A stretch of 64,000 nucleotides of DNA. Source: Lachnospiraceae bacterium. Lineage in GTDB: Bacteria > Bacillota > Clostridia > Lachnospirales > Lachnospiraceae. The notes below the pieces were generated by a model, which was not told where the DNA came from, searched no databases, and saw only the letters and a program-made list of their open reading frames with translations. Location of the stretch: positions 1 through 64,000 of the forward strand of contig JAAUZX010000052.1 in the NCBI GenBank assembly GCA_014804365.1, given 5' to 3'. Position 1 is the stretch's first letter, and each line of letters begins with the position of its first letter. Positions 43,915 through 52,440 of this stretch are shown one piece after another. The translations under genes were made by a program, and so were the position numbers.

Positions 43915-44991
43915 TTGATCACCGATCATTTAAAACGAACATACGATGAACTGAAAAAATCACAATATCCGGTCCTTATCTGGGGTGCCGGTTCCATGAG
44001 CGTAGAAGTCGGCTGCCGATTGAAAGAGCAAGGTATTAATGTCTGCGGAAAATTTATCACAACCGCTGCCGAACGGTCTCACATTATCTCCTCCGATGAT
44101 CCTGTCTTCACTTTAGATGAGATAAAAAATAAATACTCGAAGATCAACGTTGTGGCAGGTCACGGACACTACGAGAAAATCGACGACATAAGCTCCTGTT
44201 CCTTCATACACAAAGTATATGTCATTTCCAATCCGTATGCACAATATAAAGGTCCTGATCTTGAATATGTATATCAAAATCAAGATAAGCTTGATTACAT
44301 CATCTCCCGGCTTGCAGACGCAGAATCTCAGACTGCACTGGAAAGATATATTGCTGTCAGCATCACAAAGGATATCCGCTATTTATTAGAGTCAAAAGAC
44401 ATATGCATAGACGGAATGTACGGCTTAGATGCCTTAAAGATTACAGACTCGGAATCTTTTGTTGATGTCGGAGCATGGGAAGGCGACAGCATCCGGTCAT
44501 TCTTAAAATCTTCCGATCAAAAATATCATAAAATATATGCGTTTGAACCGGATCCCACGATCTTTCAGACATTGCAGCACCATTACGGGAACAAGGAAAA
44601 TATCTTCCTATACCGTCTCGGACTGGGAGCAAAAGATGCGGAACTGAACATAAGCCGCAGGAATACCCAGTCGGCATTTCTCACCTCCGGACAGGAAGAC
44701 CCCAATACAGAAAAAATTATGATCAAGACACTGGATGAAGTACTTGCGGATGAACCTGTCAGTCTGATCAAAATCAGCATTCCGTTTATGTTTACGGATG
44801 TCTTAAAAGGCGGAACATCTCTGATCCGTAGGAACCGCCCGCGCATGATCATAAATGTCGCAGCAGATGACAATTTCGCACTCTACGATGCAGCAAAATG
44901 GATCTCTGAACTGGATGTGTCGTATAAACTGGTGCTCCGGTTTGATTTTCCCATGCCGACACGCCTGTATTTGTACGCATATCCGGTCTAA
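43915..44991 (+). CDS. FkbM-type methyltransferase with N-terminal nucleotide-binding region
   Basis: About 358 residues. The N-terminal half (YPVLIWGAGSMSVEVG) resembles a Rossmann segment of sugar-modifying enzymes. The C-terminal half is an FkbM-family SAM methyltransferase, with VDVGAWEGDS (motif I), IYAFEPDP and LIKISIP. Substrates of this family are often sugars or glycans. AAGGGGG eight bases before TTG 43915 supports this start; the longer frame starts inside potD. It ends tail to tail with the ATP-grasp gene, overlapping by four bases. Although cotranscribed with potABCD, its function fits the glycan cluster on the other side better. Confidence 0.75.
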   Translation: MITDHLKRTYDELKKSQYPVLIWGAGSMSVEVGCRLKEQGINVCGKFITTAAERSHIISSDDPVFTLDEIKNKYSKINVVAGHGHYEKIDDISSCSFIHKVYVISNPYAQYKGPDLEYVYQNQDKLDYIISRLADAESQTALERYIAVSITKDIRYLLESKDICIDGMYGLDALKITDSESFVDVGAWEGDSIRSFLKSSDQKYHKIYAFEPDPTIFQTLQHHYGNKENIFLYRLGLGAKDAELNISRRNTQSAFLTSGQEDPNTEKIMIKTLDEVLADEPVSLIKISIPFMFTDVLKGGTSLIRRNRPRMIINVAADDNFALYDAAKWISELDVSYKLVLRFDFPMPTRLYLYAYPV

Positions 44992-45962
44992 CCGGTAATA
45001 TATTCCTCATATTTGCGGGCAATATAATGTTCCCGTATCTCCTCGGGGGCTTCGATTCCTCTGTTTTCAAAGCAGCGCAGGTGATTCGTCACAAAATCAT
45101 ATCCTGACATAACGGAGAACTCCACGCCCCCAGAAAACCTAGGATTACATTCCAGAAAATATCTTGTTTTATCTTCTGTCTCAATAAATTCAAAATTAAC
45201 ACAGCCGGTAATATCCAATTCTTCCGCAATATCAATACAGCTTTTTTCCAATACCGCATCCCGAAAAACCTGTACGCTTAAGCCAGCGCCGTTTAAGGTA
45301 CGAAGCAGCTCTCGTCTGGCAAGCGCTACACATCGATTTGCCTTTCGATCCCGTACAATATCAACCGTCACTACATTTCCTGCAATATACGGTTGAAACA
45401 AATATCCGCCATCGCTGACCCGTTCATAAAATCTGTAGAACTCTTCTTCCTCGTTTGTTCGAAAAATCCTGAACCCCTGGCTGCTTCTTCCGTCAACGGG
45501 TTTTGCCACAACAGGAAAACTTATTTTTTGATTTTCTATATCCTCATTACTATAACCCGGAATCACGCGGCACAGGCGTCTCTTTCCTAAAATATCCGCC
45601 GTCCTGCTTTTATCCCTGCATATGTGTATTGTCTTATAGTCTGACAGACATAATACGGAAATATTTTCAAATTTTTCTCTGTTTTCGTTCAGGACATCTA
45701 TTTCCGCATCTGTCAACGGAATAACGAAATCAACTTTCTTTTCCGCACAGATCTCTGTCAGTCGATTGACATAACGCTCTTCCTCGTTCACTGTCGGAAC
45801 ATTATAAAATTCATCCACATTGCCGGCATCTACGACCCACTCCTTTGGATAAATATCTGTACCAATAACATAATATCCGTTTCTATGTAATATTTTAATC
45901 ACAATATCGGCTGACATCGAACCGATCGCCGTCACAAGAATCTTTTTCACTGAACTCTCCAT
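44988..45962 (-). CDS. ATP-grasp family ligase (carbamoyl-phosphate synthase large chain-like)
   Basis: The protein has about 324 residues: an N-terminal Rossmann-like preATP-grasp domain (KILVTAIGSMSADIVI), then ATP-grasp motifs FPVVAKPVDGRSSQGF, YLFQPYIAG and the metal/ATP segment FLECNPRFSGG. Such proteins join a carboxylate to an amine or other nucleophile via an acyl phosphate. The substrate is unknown; next to an aminotransferase and a glycosyltransferase, N-acylation of an amino sugar is possible. The frame opens at GTG 45980; ATG 45962 gives the standard N terminus. The last codons overlap the convergent FkbM gene. Confidence 0.8.
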   Translation of the reverse strand: MESSVKKILVTAIGSMSADIVIKILHRNGYYVIGTDIYPKEWVVDAGNVDEFYNVPTVNEEERYVNRLTEICAEKKVDFVIPLTDAEIDVLNENREKFENISVLCLSDYKTIHICRDKSRTADILGKRRLCRVIPGYSNEDIENQKISFPVVAKPVDGRSSQGFRIFRTNEEEEFYRFYERVSDGGYLFQPYIAGNVVTVDIVRDRKANRCVALARRELLRTLNGAGLSVQVFRDAVLEKSCIDIAEELDITGCVNFEFIETEDKTRYFLECNPRFSGGVEFSVMSGYDFVTNHLRCFENRGIEAPEEIREHYIARKYEEYITG

Positions 45963-46007
45963 TCCTGTTTTGCGCCTCACCTTTGTTTCGCAGATCCGCG
46001 TTTCTTC

Positions 46008-47123
46008 CTATGAAGCAAGATACCGTTTAACAGCACCCGTAATATGTTCGATCACATCATAATCAAGTTCCGGATACAACGGCAATACCAAGACCCTCTC
46101 CGAAATCTGTTTTGCATTCTGCAGATTTGCAAGAGAATATTTTCCCCGATAACATTCTGCCTCTGCGGTGAGCGGATAGAAATACTTTCTTGTATAGATA
46201 TTCTCTTTCCGTAGATTATCATAGACTCTGTCTCTACTCTCCCTGTCGGCAAACAATACCGGAAAATACCCGTAATTATAAGATATATTCTGTCTCCCGA
46301 AATCCGGCAGTTTCAATCCGGGTACATGATTTAGCAACTTGCAGTATAACTCCGCTCTTTCTTTTCGCAATGCAATATTCTGATCTATATTAGACAGATT
46401 GCACAGTCCCATGATGGCTGCAAATTCATTCATTTTAGCATTTGCCCCGACATCCGTAACCAGTTCTTCTCCCTGTATGCCGAAATTTTTCAGATTATAG
46501 AGCTTCTCATATAACTTTTCATCCGCAAATGCAACCGCACCGCCTTCCATCGTATGATAAACCTTCGTGGCATGAAAACTGAACACGGAAACATCCCCGA
46601 AGCATCCCACGCCCTGTCCTTTGTAACTTTCCCCAAATGCATGGCAGGCATCATAAATCACTTTCAATCCATGTCGATCTGCAATTTCCCGTATTCGCTC
46701 TACATTACAGATATTTCCGTAAACGTGTACAGGCACGACAGCCACCGTGCGATCCGTAATCAGCTCTTCCAGTTTCTCCTCATCTATCGTATAATCATCC
46801 GGCTTAATATCGCAAAATACAGGATTTAACCGGTTTCTCACAATCGCATGAGTTGTCGAAATAAAGGTAAACGGCGTGGTGATAACTTCTCCGCCCTCCG
46901 GCAGATTTAACGCCTGAATCGCCAGTTCCAGTGCCATATGTCCGTTGACCATCAGGGAAAGGCACGGCACCTCCAGTTTTTCACGCAGGCGGTTTTCCAG
47001 CTCCTCATGATACACTCCCATATTGGTCAGCCATCTGGTCTCCCACAACGGCTTGATCATTTCTATAAATTCCTCATATGACGGCATCGAGGAACGCGTC
47101 ACTAAGATCTTATCCGTTTTCAT
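46008..47123 (-). CDS. DegT/DnrJ/EryC1/StrS-family aminotransferase
   Basis: The 371-residue PLP enzyme of the sugar-aminotransferase family has NGHMALELAI, TPFTFISTTHAI, YDACHAFGESYKG and the PLP lysine in SFHATKVYHTMEGG (about residue 190). It transfers an amino group to a keto-sugar nucleotide, such as dTDP-4-keto-6-deoxy-hexose. Its start overlaps the glycosyltransferase stop (ATGA), so it is coupled to it. No sugar-nucleotide dehydratase is in the window; the substrate must come from elsewhere. Confidence 0.9.
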   Translation of the reverse strand: MKTDKILVTRSSMPSYEEFIEMIKPLWETRWLTNMGVYHEELENRLREKLEVPCLSLMVNGHMALELAIQALNLPEGGEVITTPFTFISTTHAIVRNRLNPVFCDIKPDDYTIDEEKLEELITDRTVAVVPVHVYGNICNVERIREIADRHGLKVIYDACHAFGESYKGQGVGCFGDVSVFSFHATKVYHTMEGGAVAFADEKLYEKLYNLKNFGIQGEELVTDVGANAKMNEFAAIMGLCNLSNIDQNIALRKERAELYCKLLNHVPGLKLPDFGRQNISYNYGYFPVLFADRESRDRVYDNLRKENIYTRKYFYPLTAEAECYRGKYSLANLQNAKQISERVLVLPLYPELDYDVIEHITGAVKRYLAS

Positions 47124-49060
47124 TCCTGCTCTTCTTCCTGTTCCTTATATAAAAATGGTGCAATTCCTTTCTCCATGCTATCCCGTCTTAACTCTTTATA
47201 CGAATAATGATATTTCTCCTCCATGCATTCTTTAACATCATCGAATATTTCACTAAAGTAACATATCGCACTGTGTTGTATAAAAACGTTTGAATGATTC
47301 AGCATAAGAAAAAACTTTTCGCATTTAATTTCTTCCTCTGTATCCGCCTCTGGATGAATCATCATCTCCCCAAATGCCTGCCGGAAGAAACCGCTTTCCA
47401 TATCCCTGATTACATAGAGCCAATTGGCGCCTTTCTCAACCAATGAACGCATATAGTTTTCATCGGAATAAGCACTGGTATTTACTCTTCCTTCCCTGCT
47501 ATACCTTCTCATTCTAATCAGTACCTTGGGCACAATATAAATAGAAGAATGCTGTACGATATCCACCCACTTAAAGAAATCCGGAAGCTGTGAACAGGGA
47601 TTTTTTCTAACATTCGCCGCCGTCTCACGTCTGGTAAGTGAGGAAGGATTGCACAATGCATTGCCGTGCTTCCAGAAGTAATTCATCCACTGGCTGCTGC
47701 TTCGATTCATTTTCAGAAAAGTAGTCTCCGCCATTTCCTCCAGATTTTCATCCGTATACATGCACCATGTCAGACAGGCTCCGCATTCTTCATGCTGTTC
47801 CATATATGCAACCTGCAACGCCAGTTTATCCTTTTCCCACACATCATCAGAATGCATAAGGGCAATATATTTCCCTGTTGCAAACTGTTGCAGATACTCG
47901 CTTCTGCCGCCGTAATTCTCCTCAAAATAGATCTCTTTTGCATAATGTGAGGAATACTTCTTCATAATATCCGCCGTATGATCCGAAGAAGCATCATCAG
48001 CAACGATAAATTCTATATTTTTATACGACTGGTTGATGACACTTTCAATAGCTTCCGCGACATAAGGTTCATGGTTATAGCAGGACATAATAACACTTAC
48101 GAGCGGCCCCTCTTTGCACAGCATTTCATCCACAGTCACCTTCTCTTCCAGATTCAGTGAAACGCCCGCTTCTTTTGTTAATGCATACAGTACGCTCGTA
48201 TCCGTCAACGCACATTGTTCATGAAGCTGCTTCCCGAAATATTCTTCTAAAAGACTATGTACACAAAATTGCTCCGCAAGTCTTCCTGTCAACTTCTCAT
48301 CTAATTCAACCGGAAGCCCGAAAAGAATAATGCCATGCGGTTTCAGAATCCGTTTCAGCTCCCCCTGCACTTGTCTGTCGTCCCACACAGCCTGCACAAC
48401 ATCGGAGCAGATGATCACATCATAAGCACCCTCAGCTATTACATGCATTCTCTGCAGATCGGAGTGTAAAGTCGTCTCTTCCCTAAATAAGTCTGCTGTT
48501 TCATATTCTGTCTGCGGACAATATTGCGTGATCCACTGACCGACCACCGCCACCGATGCAATCTGAAGCACTCTTGTTCCTTCCGCCGCATCCCGCAACT
48601 TTTCTTTTTTCAGAAAGGTAATGACCATTCGCTCCCGATCTCCTGCTCCACAGACCGGACAGATCAAATCTTCCTGCCCACGATCGGACATTGGGCGGCA
48701 GACCACATCCCGGCTGCAGCATACACATTTTCTGATTCTTCGGGAACACTTACTGCCAAGATCCTCTATGCACTCTATTACCAGAGAAATAGAGGATACC
48801 ATATCCTCTATGTGGCTTTGCATAAAACCTATATCTTTGCACTGTCCGCAAAACACACGAAAATGATCAAAAAATTCCTGATATTCCGAATAAATCTCCT
48901 GCGGGACAACTCTGCCTATACTCGTCATCACCCCGGACAACTCATGCGCCTCCTGTGCAAAAAGAGCCATATCCGTTCCGTGCTCCCACTCATTCAAAAT
49001 ATTCTGACTATATACTTTTATCTTCTTTAAGATTGGCTGTATTTGTTCGTTCAGATTCAT
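47120..49060 (-). CDS. Fusion of zinc-ribbon methyltransferase and family 2 glycosyltransferase
   Basis: The 646-residue protein has three parts. An N-terminal helical region (about 1-105) precedes a zinc ribbon and SAM-methyltransferase-like domain (about 110-290: CVCCSRD, CPVCGAGDRERM, and a poorly conserved motif I, VLQIASVAVVGQW). The C-terminal GT2 domain (about 320-480) has VSVIMSCYNHEPYVAEAIESV, VADDASSDHT and the nucleotide-binding MHSDD; a helical tail follows. It probably builds and methylates a surface glycan or glycosylates a protein. With the weak motif I, methyltransferase activity is uncertain. The gene is coupled to the DegT aminotransferase. Confidence 0.8.
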   Translation of the reverse strand: MNLNEQIQPILKKIKVYSQNILNEWEHGTDMALFAQEAHELSGVMTSIGRVVPQEIYSEYQEFFDHFRVFCGQCKDIGFMQSHIEDMVSSISLVIECIEDLGSKCSRRIRKCVCCSRDVVCRPMSDRGQEDLICPVCGAGDRERMVITFLKKEKLRDAAEGTRVLQIASVAVVGQWITQYCPQTEYETADLFREETTLHSDLQRMHVIAEGAYDVIICSDVVQAVWDDRQVQGELKRILKPHGIILFGLPVELDEKLTGRLAEQFCVHSLLEEYFGKQLHEQCALTDTSVLYALTKEAGVSLNLEEKVTVDEMLCKEGPLVSVIMSCYNHEPYVAEAIESVINQSYKNIEFIVADDASSDHTADIMKKYSSHYAKEIYFEENYGGRSEYLQQFATGKYIALMHSDDVWEKDKLALQVAYMEQHEECGACLTWCMYTDENLEEMAETTFLKMNRSSSQWMNYFWKHGNALCNPSSLTRRETAANVRKNPCSQLPDFFKWVDIVQHSSIYIVPKVLIRMRRYSREGRVNTSAYSDENYMRSLVEKGANWLYVIRDMESGFFRQAFGEMMIHPEADTEEEIKCEKFFLMLNHSNVFIQHSAICYFSEIFDDVKECMEEKYHYSYKELRRDSMEKGIAPFLYKEQEEEQE

Positions 49061-49100
49061 ATCTACCCATCCCCGGTCTCTCGTCTGTGTAACCTATACC

Positions 49101-49604
49101 CTAATATTTCTGGAATGCTTCGTTCAATGCATATACTGTATCCTGCTCTCCCATCACAAACAAGATCACATTGCCTCTGCTCTCAATCAGCATAGTCTCC
49201 GCGCTGACACATACCCACTTATTCAGATCCGCATTATCTTTCAATTGCTGTTTCACCGTATCTACCGTATCCTCGTCCACCCTGAGAAGCACGCATTGAT
49301 ACGCTCTAGATGACATCAATGGGACGGAGGCAACGCCTTCCGCATACTCGATCTCATCTGTTCCCAAGAAAGATACTTCCAGCTCCTCTGTCAACTCATA
49401 TGTCTCAAAACTAGCCATACCTGCCCTGAAATCTTCCGACAGATCAGCCTGCTCATAGAGTCCGGTCATGACATCGCCCAGACTGCCTTCTATATTGTCA
49501 GAACTTTCTTTATTTCCGCATGCGCTGCATAGTAATACCGTAATAGTACAGACACAATAGACCGCCGCTTTGATTCCCGTCATTCTCTTGCTCTTCATTT
49601 TCAT
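49101..49604 (-). CDS. DUF4358 lipoprotein
   Basis: The 167-residue lipoprotein has a basic start, a hydrophobic core and lipobox LLCSAC. The remainder (YELTEELEVSFLGTDEIEYAEGVASVPLMSS, then LLRVDEDTVDTVKQQL) is the DUF4358 domain, common in clostridia and without known function. GGAGG eight bases before the ATG supports the start. It is 40 bp upstream of the glycosyltransferase fusion on the same strand and could be part of that operon. Confidence 0.8.
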   Translation of the reverse strand: MKMKSKRMTGIKAAVYCVCTITVLLCSACGNKESSDNIEGSLGDVMTGLYEQADLSEDFRAGMASFETYELTEELEVSFLGTDEIEYAEGVASVPLMSSRAYQCVLLRVDEDTVDTVKQQLKDNADLNKWVCVSAETMLIESRGNVILFVMGEQDTVYALNEAFQKY

Positions 49605-49699
49605 TCCGCCTTCCTCCTGCTACCTCTTAATTCTCATTTTGACATATTCATGCCACTCCGGCATATAAGCAGTTCATATGCTATACAATATACCCTTTT

Positions 49700-50317
49700 T
49701 TACAATAAATATAAGGAACACCGCTCTTCAAACTGTGTGTAGAAATCCACACTTACATCATATGGTTTCTGATAAAAAATCTCTAACAGCTTCACATTCA
49801 TCTCCCTCGTATAGGCATCCGACTGCTGCATATTTATTTTCTCCTCTATCTCCCTTCGCATGTCATGCCAAGCGATCAGAAATCTCTCATATGCGGCAAG
49901 GTTCCCCACTCCCAGCCATTTCTTTATCTTAACCTTGGTCCGGATCTGTACCTGACAGGCCTCTTCCAGCATAAAATAGTGAAGCCCATTCTCGTCATAA
50001 TGTCTGCCCAACGGAAACAGCCTGCACAGTCCGGGTCTGGCAGCATGTATGCTGCATCTGCCGTCCCGATCCAGAAAACCGCAAGCTTCGGCCTGACCCT
50101 GCATTTTTAAGGATGGCAGAATCAGTCCGTCTTCCACGTGCAGTTCTATGCTCTCCTGCATAAGCTGCGCGAAGTCCTGCCCTGTTGCCGTCTTGATCTG
50201 ATAGATGTCATAAGGATCCAGCACGATCGACTGTCCCATCCCACGACAGCATGAACTGCAGCCCGCACATTCATTACAGCCCAGTTTGGCCATATCATTA
50301 CCGCTGTATAAAGTCAT
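49700..50317 (-). CDS. YkgJ-family cysteine-cluster protein
   Basis: The 205-residue protein has a CxxCxxCC-type N terminus (CNECAGCSSCC), then CGFLDRDGRCSIHAARPGLCRLFPLG, the hallmark of the YkgJ family, which is thought to bind zinc or an iron-sulfur cluster. The function is not established. The region after about residue 130 is helical and family-variable. The start has only a weak GAGG two bases upstream; an ATG nine codons in is also possible. Confidence 0.85.
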   Translation of the reverse strand: MTLYSGNDMAKLGCNECAGCSSCCRGMGQSIVLDPYDIYQIKTATGQDFAQLMQESIELHVEDGLILPSLKMQGQAEACGFLDRDGRCSIHAARPGLCRLFPLGRHYDENGLHYFMLEEACQVQIRTKVKIKKWLGVGNLAAYERFLIAWHDMRREIEEKINMQQSDAYTREMNVKLLEIFYQKPYDVSVDFYTQFEERCSLYLL

Positions 50318-50365
50318 ATCCTCTACCTATACCCAATAAATGTCTATTTTACATATCCAGACTTA

Positions 50366-51457
50366 TCATGGATTACATCTCTTGCACGGTACATATCCCG
50401 CTCCGATGATTTCATCCCTCGATTTCGTAGTATCCTCTCTGTTTTTTGGTTTGATCGTATCCACACTGCTACAGTTTGGTACATGGAACTTGCGCGTATT
50501 ATTATTCAGGACATACGTAATTCCGGCTGGCTGTGACACAACGGTTTCTTTCTGCGTTTTTACAGCTGTATTCCCAGTTGGTTCTCCTGCTTTCCATGTA
50601 TCCGATTCCGGAACGTTAAAAGTAATTTCCTTACCGTCGGACGAGACAACGATCGTACCCGCCTCATCCGTTCTGTACACTTTAACGCCATTTGTCCTGA
50701 GTGTATTCAGCGTTTGTGCATGAGGCTGCCCGTAAGAGTTATTCTCCCCACAGCTTATCACCGCATAGGTCGGCTTCACCGCTTTCACGAACTCCATAGA
50801 CGAGGAATATTTACTGCCATGATGTCCTGCTTTATAAACATCAGCCGATATATCAATCCCGTTATCCAGGATATCTTTTTCCGCTTCTACTCCTGCATCG
50901 CCGGTAAACAGGAATCTGGTATCCCCGTTCTGTATGATACAGGCAACAGAGGCATCATTGGGATTATCATACTCATCATTCGGAGCAATCACAGTGATCG
51001 TCGCTGTTCCCAATGTGTAAACAGATTTAATATCTGGCGTTATGTATTTCAGCCGTTTGTTATCCAACGCCTGTATCAGTTTCTGATATGTTTTGGTGTC
51101 TTTCTCATAATTTGATACAAATACCTTGCCGATATCAAATTTCGTTATGATGACCGGCGCACCGCCTATATGATCAGCATCCGGATGGGTTAGCATCAGA
51201 TAATCCAAGCTCTTTATCTTCTGTTTCTGCAGATAATTTTGGATTGTGGTTCCTTTCGTATCGTCACCCGCATCGATCAGCATGGTATGTCCGCCGCAAG
51301 TGATCAGAGTGGCATCCCCCTGCCCGACATCGATATAATGCACTTCCATCAGATCAGGTTTTGCCGCCGTTACAGTAATTCGGCCAGACCAAAACCCACC
51401 CAGAACCACAGCTGAAATCAATAACAGATTGATAAGTCGTCTCGTCGTCCTTTTCAT
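50366..51457 (-). CDS. Secreted ComEC-like metallo-beta-lactamase-fold hydrolase with C-terminal Cys motif
   Basis: The 363-residue protein has an N-terminal signal or anchor (LLISAVVLGGFWSG) and an MBL-fold domain: VGQGDATLI, the metal site THPDADHIGG, FTGDAG and AGHHGSKYSSS. It resembles the free C-terminal domain of ComEC, probably an extracellular nuclease or phosphodiesterase. The last 50 residues (YVLNNNTRKFHVPNCSSV, GYVPCKRCNP) form a small Ada-like zinc or Cys motif often added to secreted nucleases. An acidic/Thr-rich linker separates the two. Confidence 0.85.
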   Translation of the reverse strand: MKRTTRRLINLLLISAVVLGGFWSGRITVTAAKPDLMEVHYIDVGQGDATLITCGGHTMLIDAGDDTKGTTIQNYLQKQKIKSLDYLMLTHPDADHIGGAPVIITKFDIGKVFVSNYEKDTKTYQKLIQALDNKRLKYITPDIKSVYTLGTATITVIAPNDEYDNPNDASVACIIQNGDTRFLFTGDAGVEAEKDILDNGIDISADVYKAGHHGSKYSSSMEFVKAVKPTYAVISCGENNSYGQPHAQTLNTLRTNGVKVYRTDEAGTIVVSSDGKEITFNVPESDTWKAGEPTGNTAVKTQKETVVSQPAGITYVLNNNTRKFHVPNCSSVDTIKPKNREDTTKSRDEIIGAGYVPCKRCNP

Positions 51458-51516
51458 ATGCTTCTCTCCCTCTCATCTGCATATATTATTGGGTCAACAT
51501 CATTCCTATCTCCATT

Positions 51517-52089
51517 TTATGAATTAACTATCACATAGATATCTTCGCCAGCCTTCTGTTCAAAATACCTTTTTAATTCCGTATTTTTGTCCCACTTCGA
51601 CTGCGGGTAATGCCCATATCTTTTCTTGACATCATTCATGCGCTCCCCCATGTCAACCACACCATCTGCAGAAGCTATGGAATCACAAAGCTGAATCAAC
51701 TTATCATACTCATCAAACTCTATCCCATCTAATGCCAGTCTGATCTCTTCTATCTGCTGTTCCGATATATCAAAGTTCCCAATATAATCTTCCAGTTTTC
51801 CTTCATTAAAAGAATGTGTCAGGCATATTCTGGCTACTTCATCATAACCACATTCAAGCATATACTTCCACCCGTCATACACATGCCCCAAATGCCTTAC
51901 ACCGAACTTTCTTCCGATATCATGCATAAGCCCTAAAACATATGCCTTCTCCGGGTTCATTCCCATACATCTTTCTGCAATTTGCTTCGCGCATTGCGCC
52001 GCCACACGACTGTGATTCTCCCATGGCCCCGGATTACACTGCGCTGCTTCTTTCAGCAGCCTCTCTGCTTCCTGTATTGTCGGATACAT
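51517..52089 (-). CDS. HD-domain phosphohydrolase
   Basis: The 190-residue protein has metal-binding HD motifs: ENHSRVA (His), LMHDIGRK (His-Asp pair), THSFN and LCDSIA (Asp). HD proteins hydrolyse phosphate esters of nucleotides or signalling molecules; the substrate is unknown. An extended -10 promoter lies 40 bp upstream and an array of operator-like repeats lies beyond it, so it may be under specific control. Confidence 0.83.
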   Translation of the reverse strand: MYPTIQEAERLLKEAAQCNPGPWENHSRVAAQCAKQIAERCMGMNPEKAYVLGLMHDIGRKFGVRHLGHVYDGWKYMLECGYDEVARICLTHSFNEGKLEDYIGNFDISEQQIEEIRLALDGIEFDEYDKLIQLCDSIASADGVVDMGERMNDVKKRYGHYPQSKWDKNTELKRYFEQKAGEDIYVIVNS

Positions 52090-52129
52090 AATTTCCCTCT
52101 TTTTTCTTAGATATAAATTATTTAAATAT

Positions 52130-52158
52130 AGTATATCACAATTCCCATCTATTGTATA
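52130..52158 (-). promoter_or_regulatory. Extended -10 promoter of the HD-domain gene
   Basis: The reverse strand has TG-A-TATACT with TATACT at 52135-52130, and TATACA as -35 (52158-52153, four of six) 17 bp upstream. The start codon is about 40 bp downstream. Confidence 0.55.
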
Positions 52159-52208
52159 AAAGATTCGTAGCGCCGGAAATACATTTACCTAATGATAGCA
52201 CATATTTT

Positions 52209-52337
52209 TATAACGTCTGATATTATAACGATCGGTATTGTAGCATTTAATAACATAACAATTATTATCATAACGGTCGGTATAGTTTTGATGCATTTAT
52301 ATAACGATAGATATTGTAAGTATCGTTATTATAACAC
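52209..52337. repeat. Array of near-palindromic operator-like repeats
   Basis: Copies of a 14-bp near-palindrome lie at 52210 (ATAACGTCTGATAT), 52225 (ATAACGATCGGTAT), 52270 (ATAACGGTCGGTAT) and 52301 (ATAACGATAGATAT), with a further ATAAC at 52331. Offsets are 15, 45, 31 and 30 bp. AACGATA/TATCGTT (52303-52309 and 52321-52327) is a perfect inverted repeat. The sequence type resembles TetR-family operators. The array is upstream of the HD-gene promoter. Confidence 0.6.
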
Positions 52338-52363
52338 TTGATTTTTATCATTATCCTATTGCA

Positions 52364-52404
52364 CAAAAAAGCACTGTAACTTAACAAAATCACAGTGCTT
52401 TTTA
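52364..52404 (-). terminator. Intrinsic terminator after the GGGtGRT gene
   Basis: AGCACTGT (52399-52392 on the reverse strand) pairs with ACAGTGCT (52377-52370) across 14 bases, preceded by AAAAA and followed by TTTTTT. It can act in both directions, but the gene it serves is the leftward one ending at 52441. Confidence 0.9.
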
Positions 52405-52440
52405 TCTTTACATCTTATTTTCTAATGGAATATAACTTTA

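Larger units (their letters stand above)
52090..52440. other. Intergenic region (351 bp) with promoter, operator-like repeats and terminator
   Basis: From left to right: the promoter of the HD gene (52130-52158), a 130-bp AT-rich stretch with repeats of the ATAACGATCGGTAT type (52209-52337), and the terminator of the GGGtGRT gene (52364-52404). No open frame of note. Confidence 0.65.
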
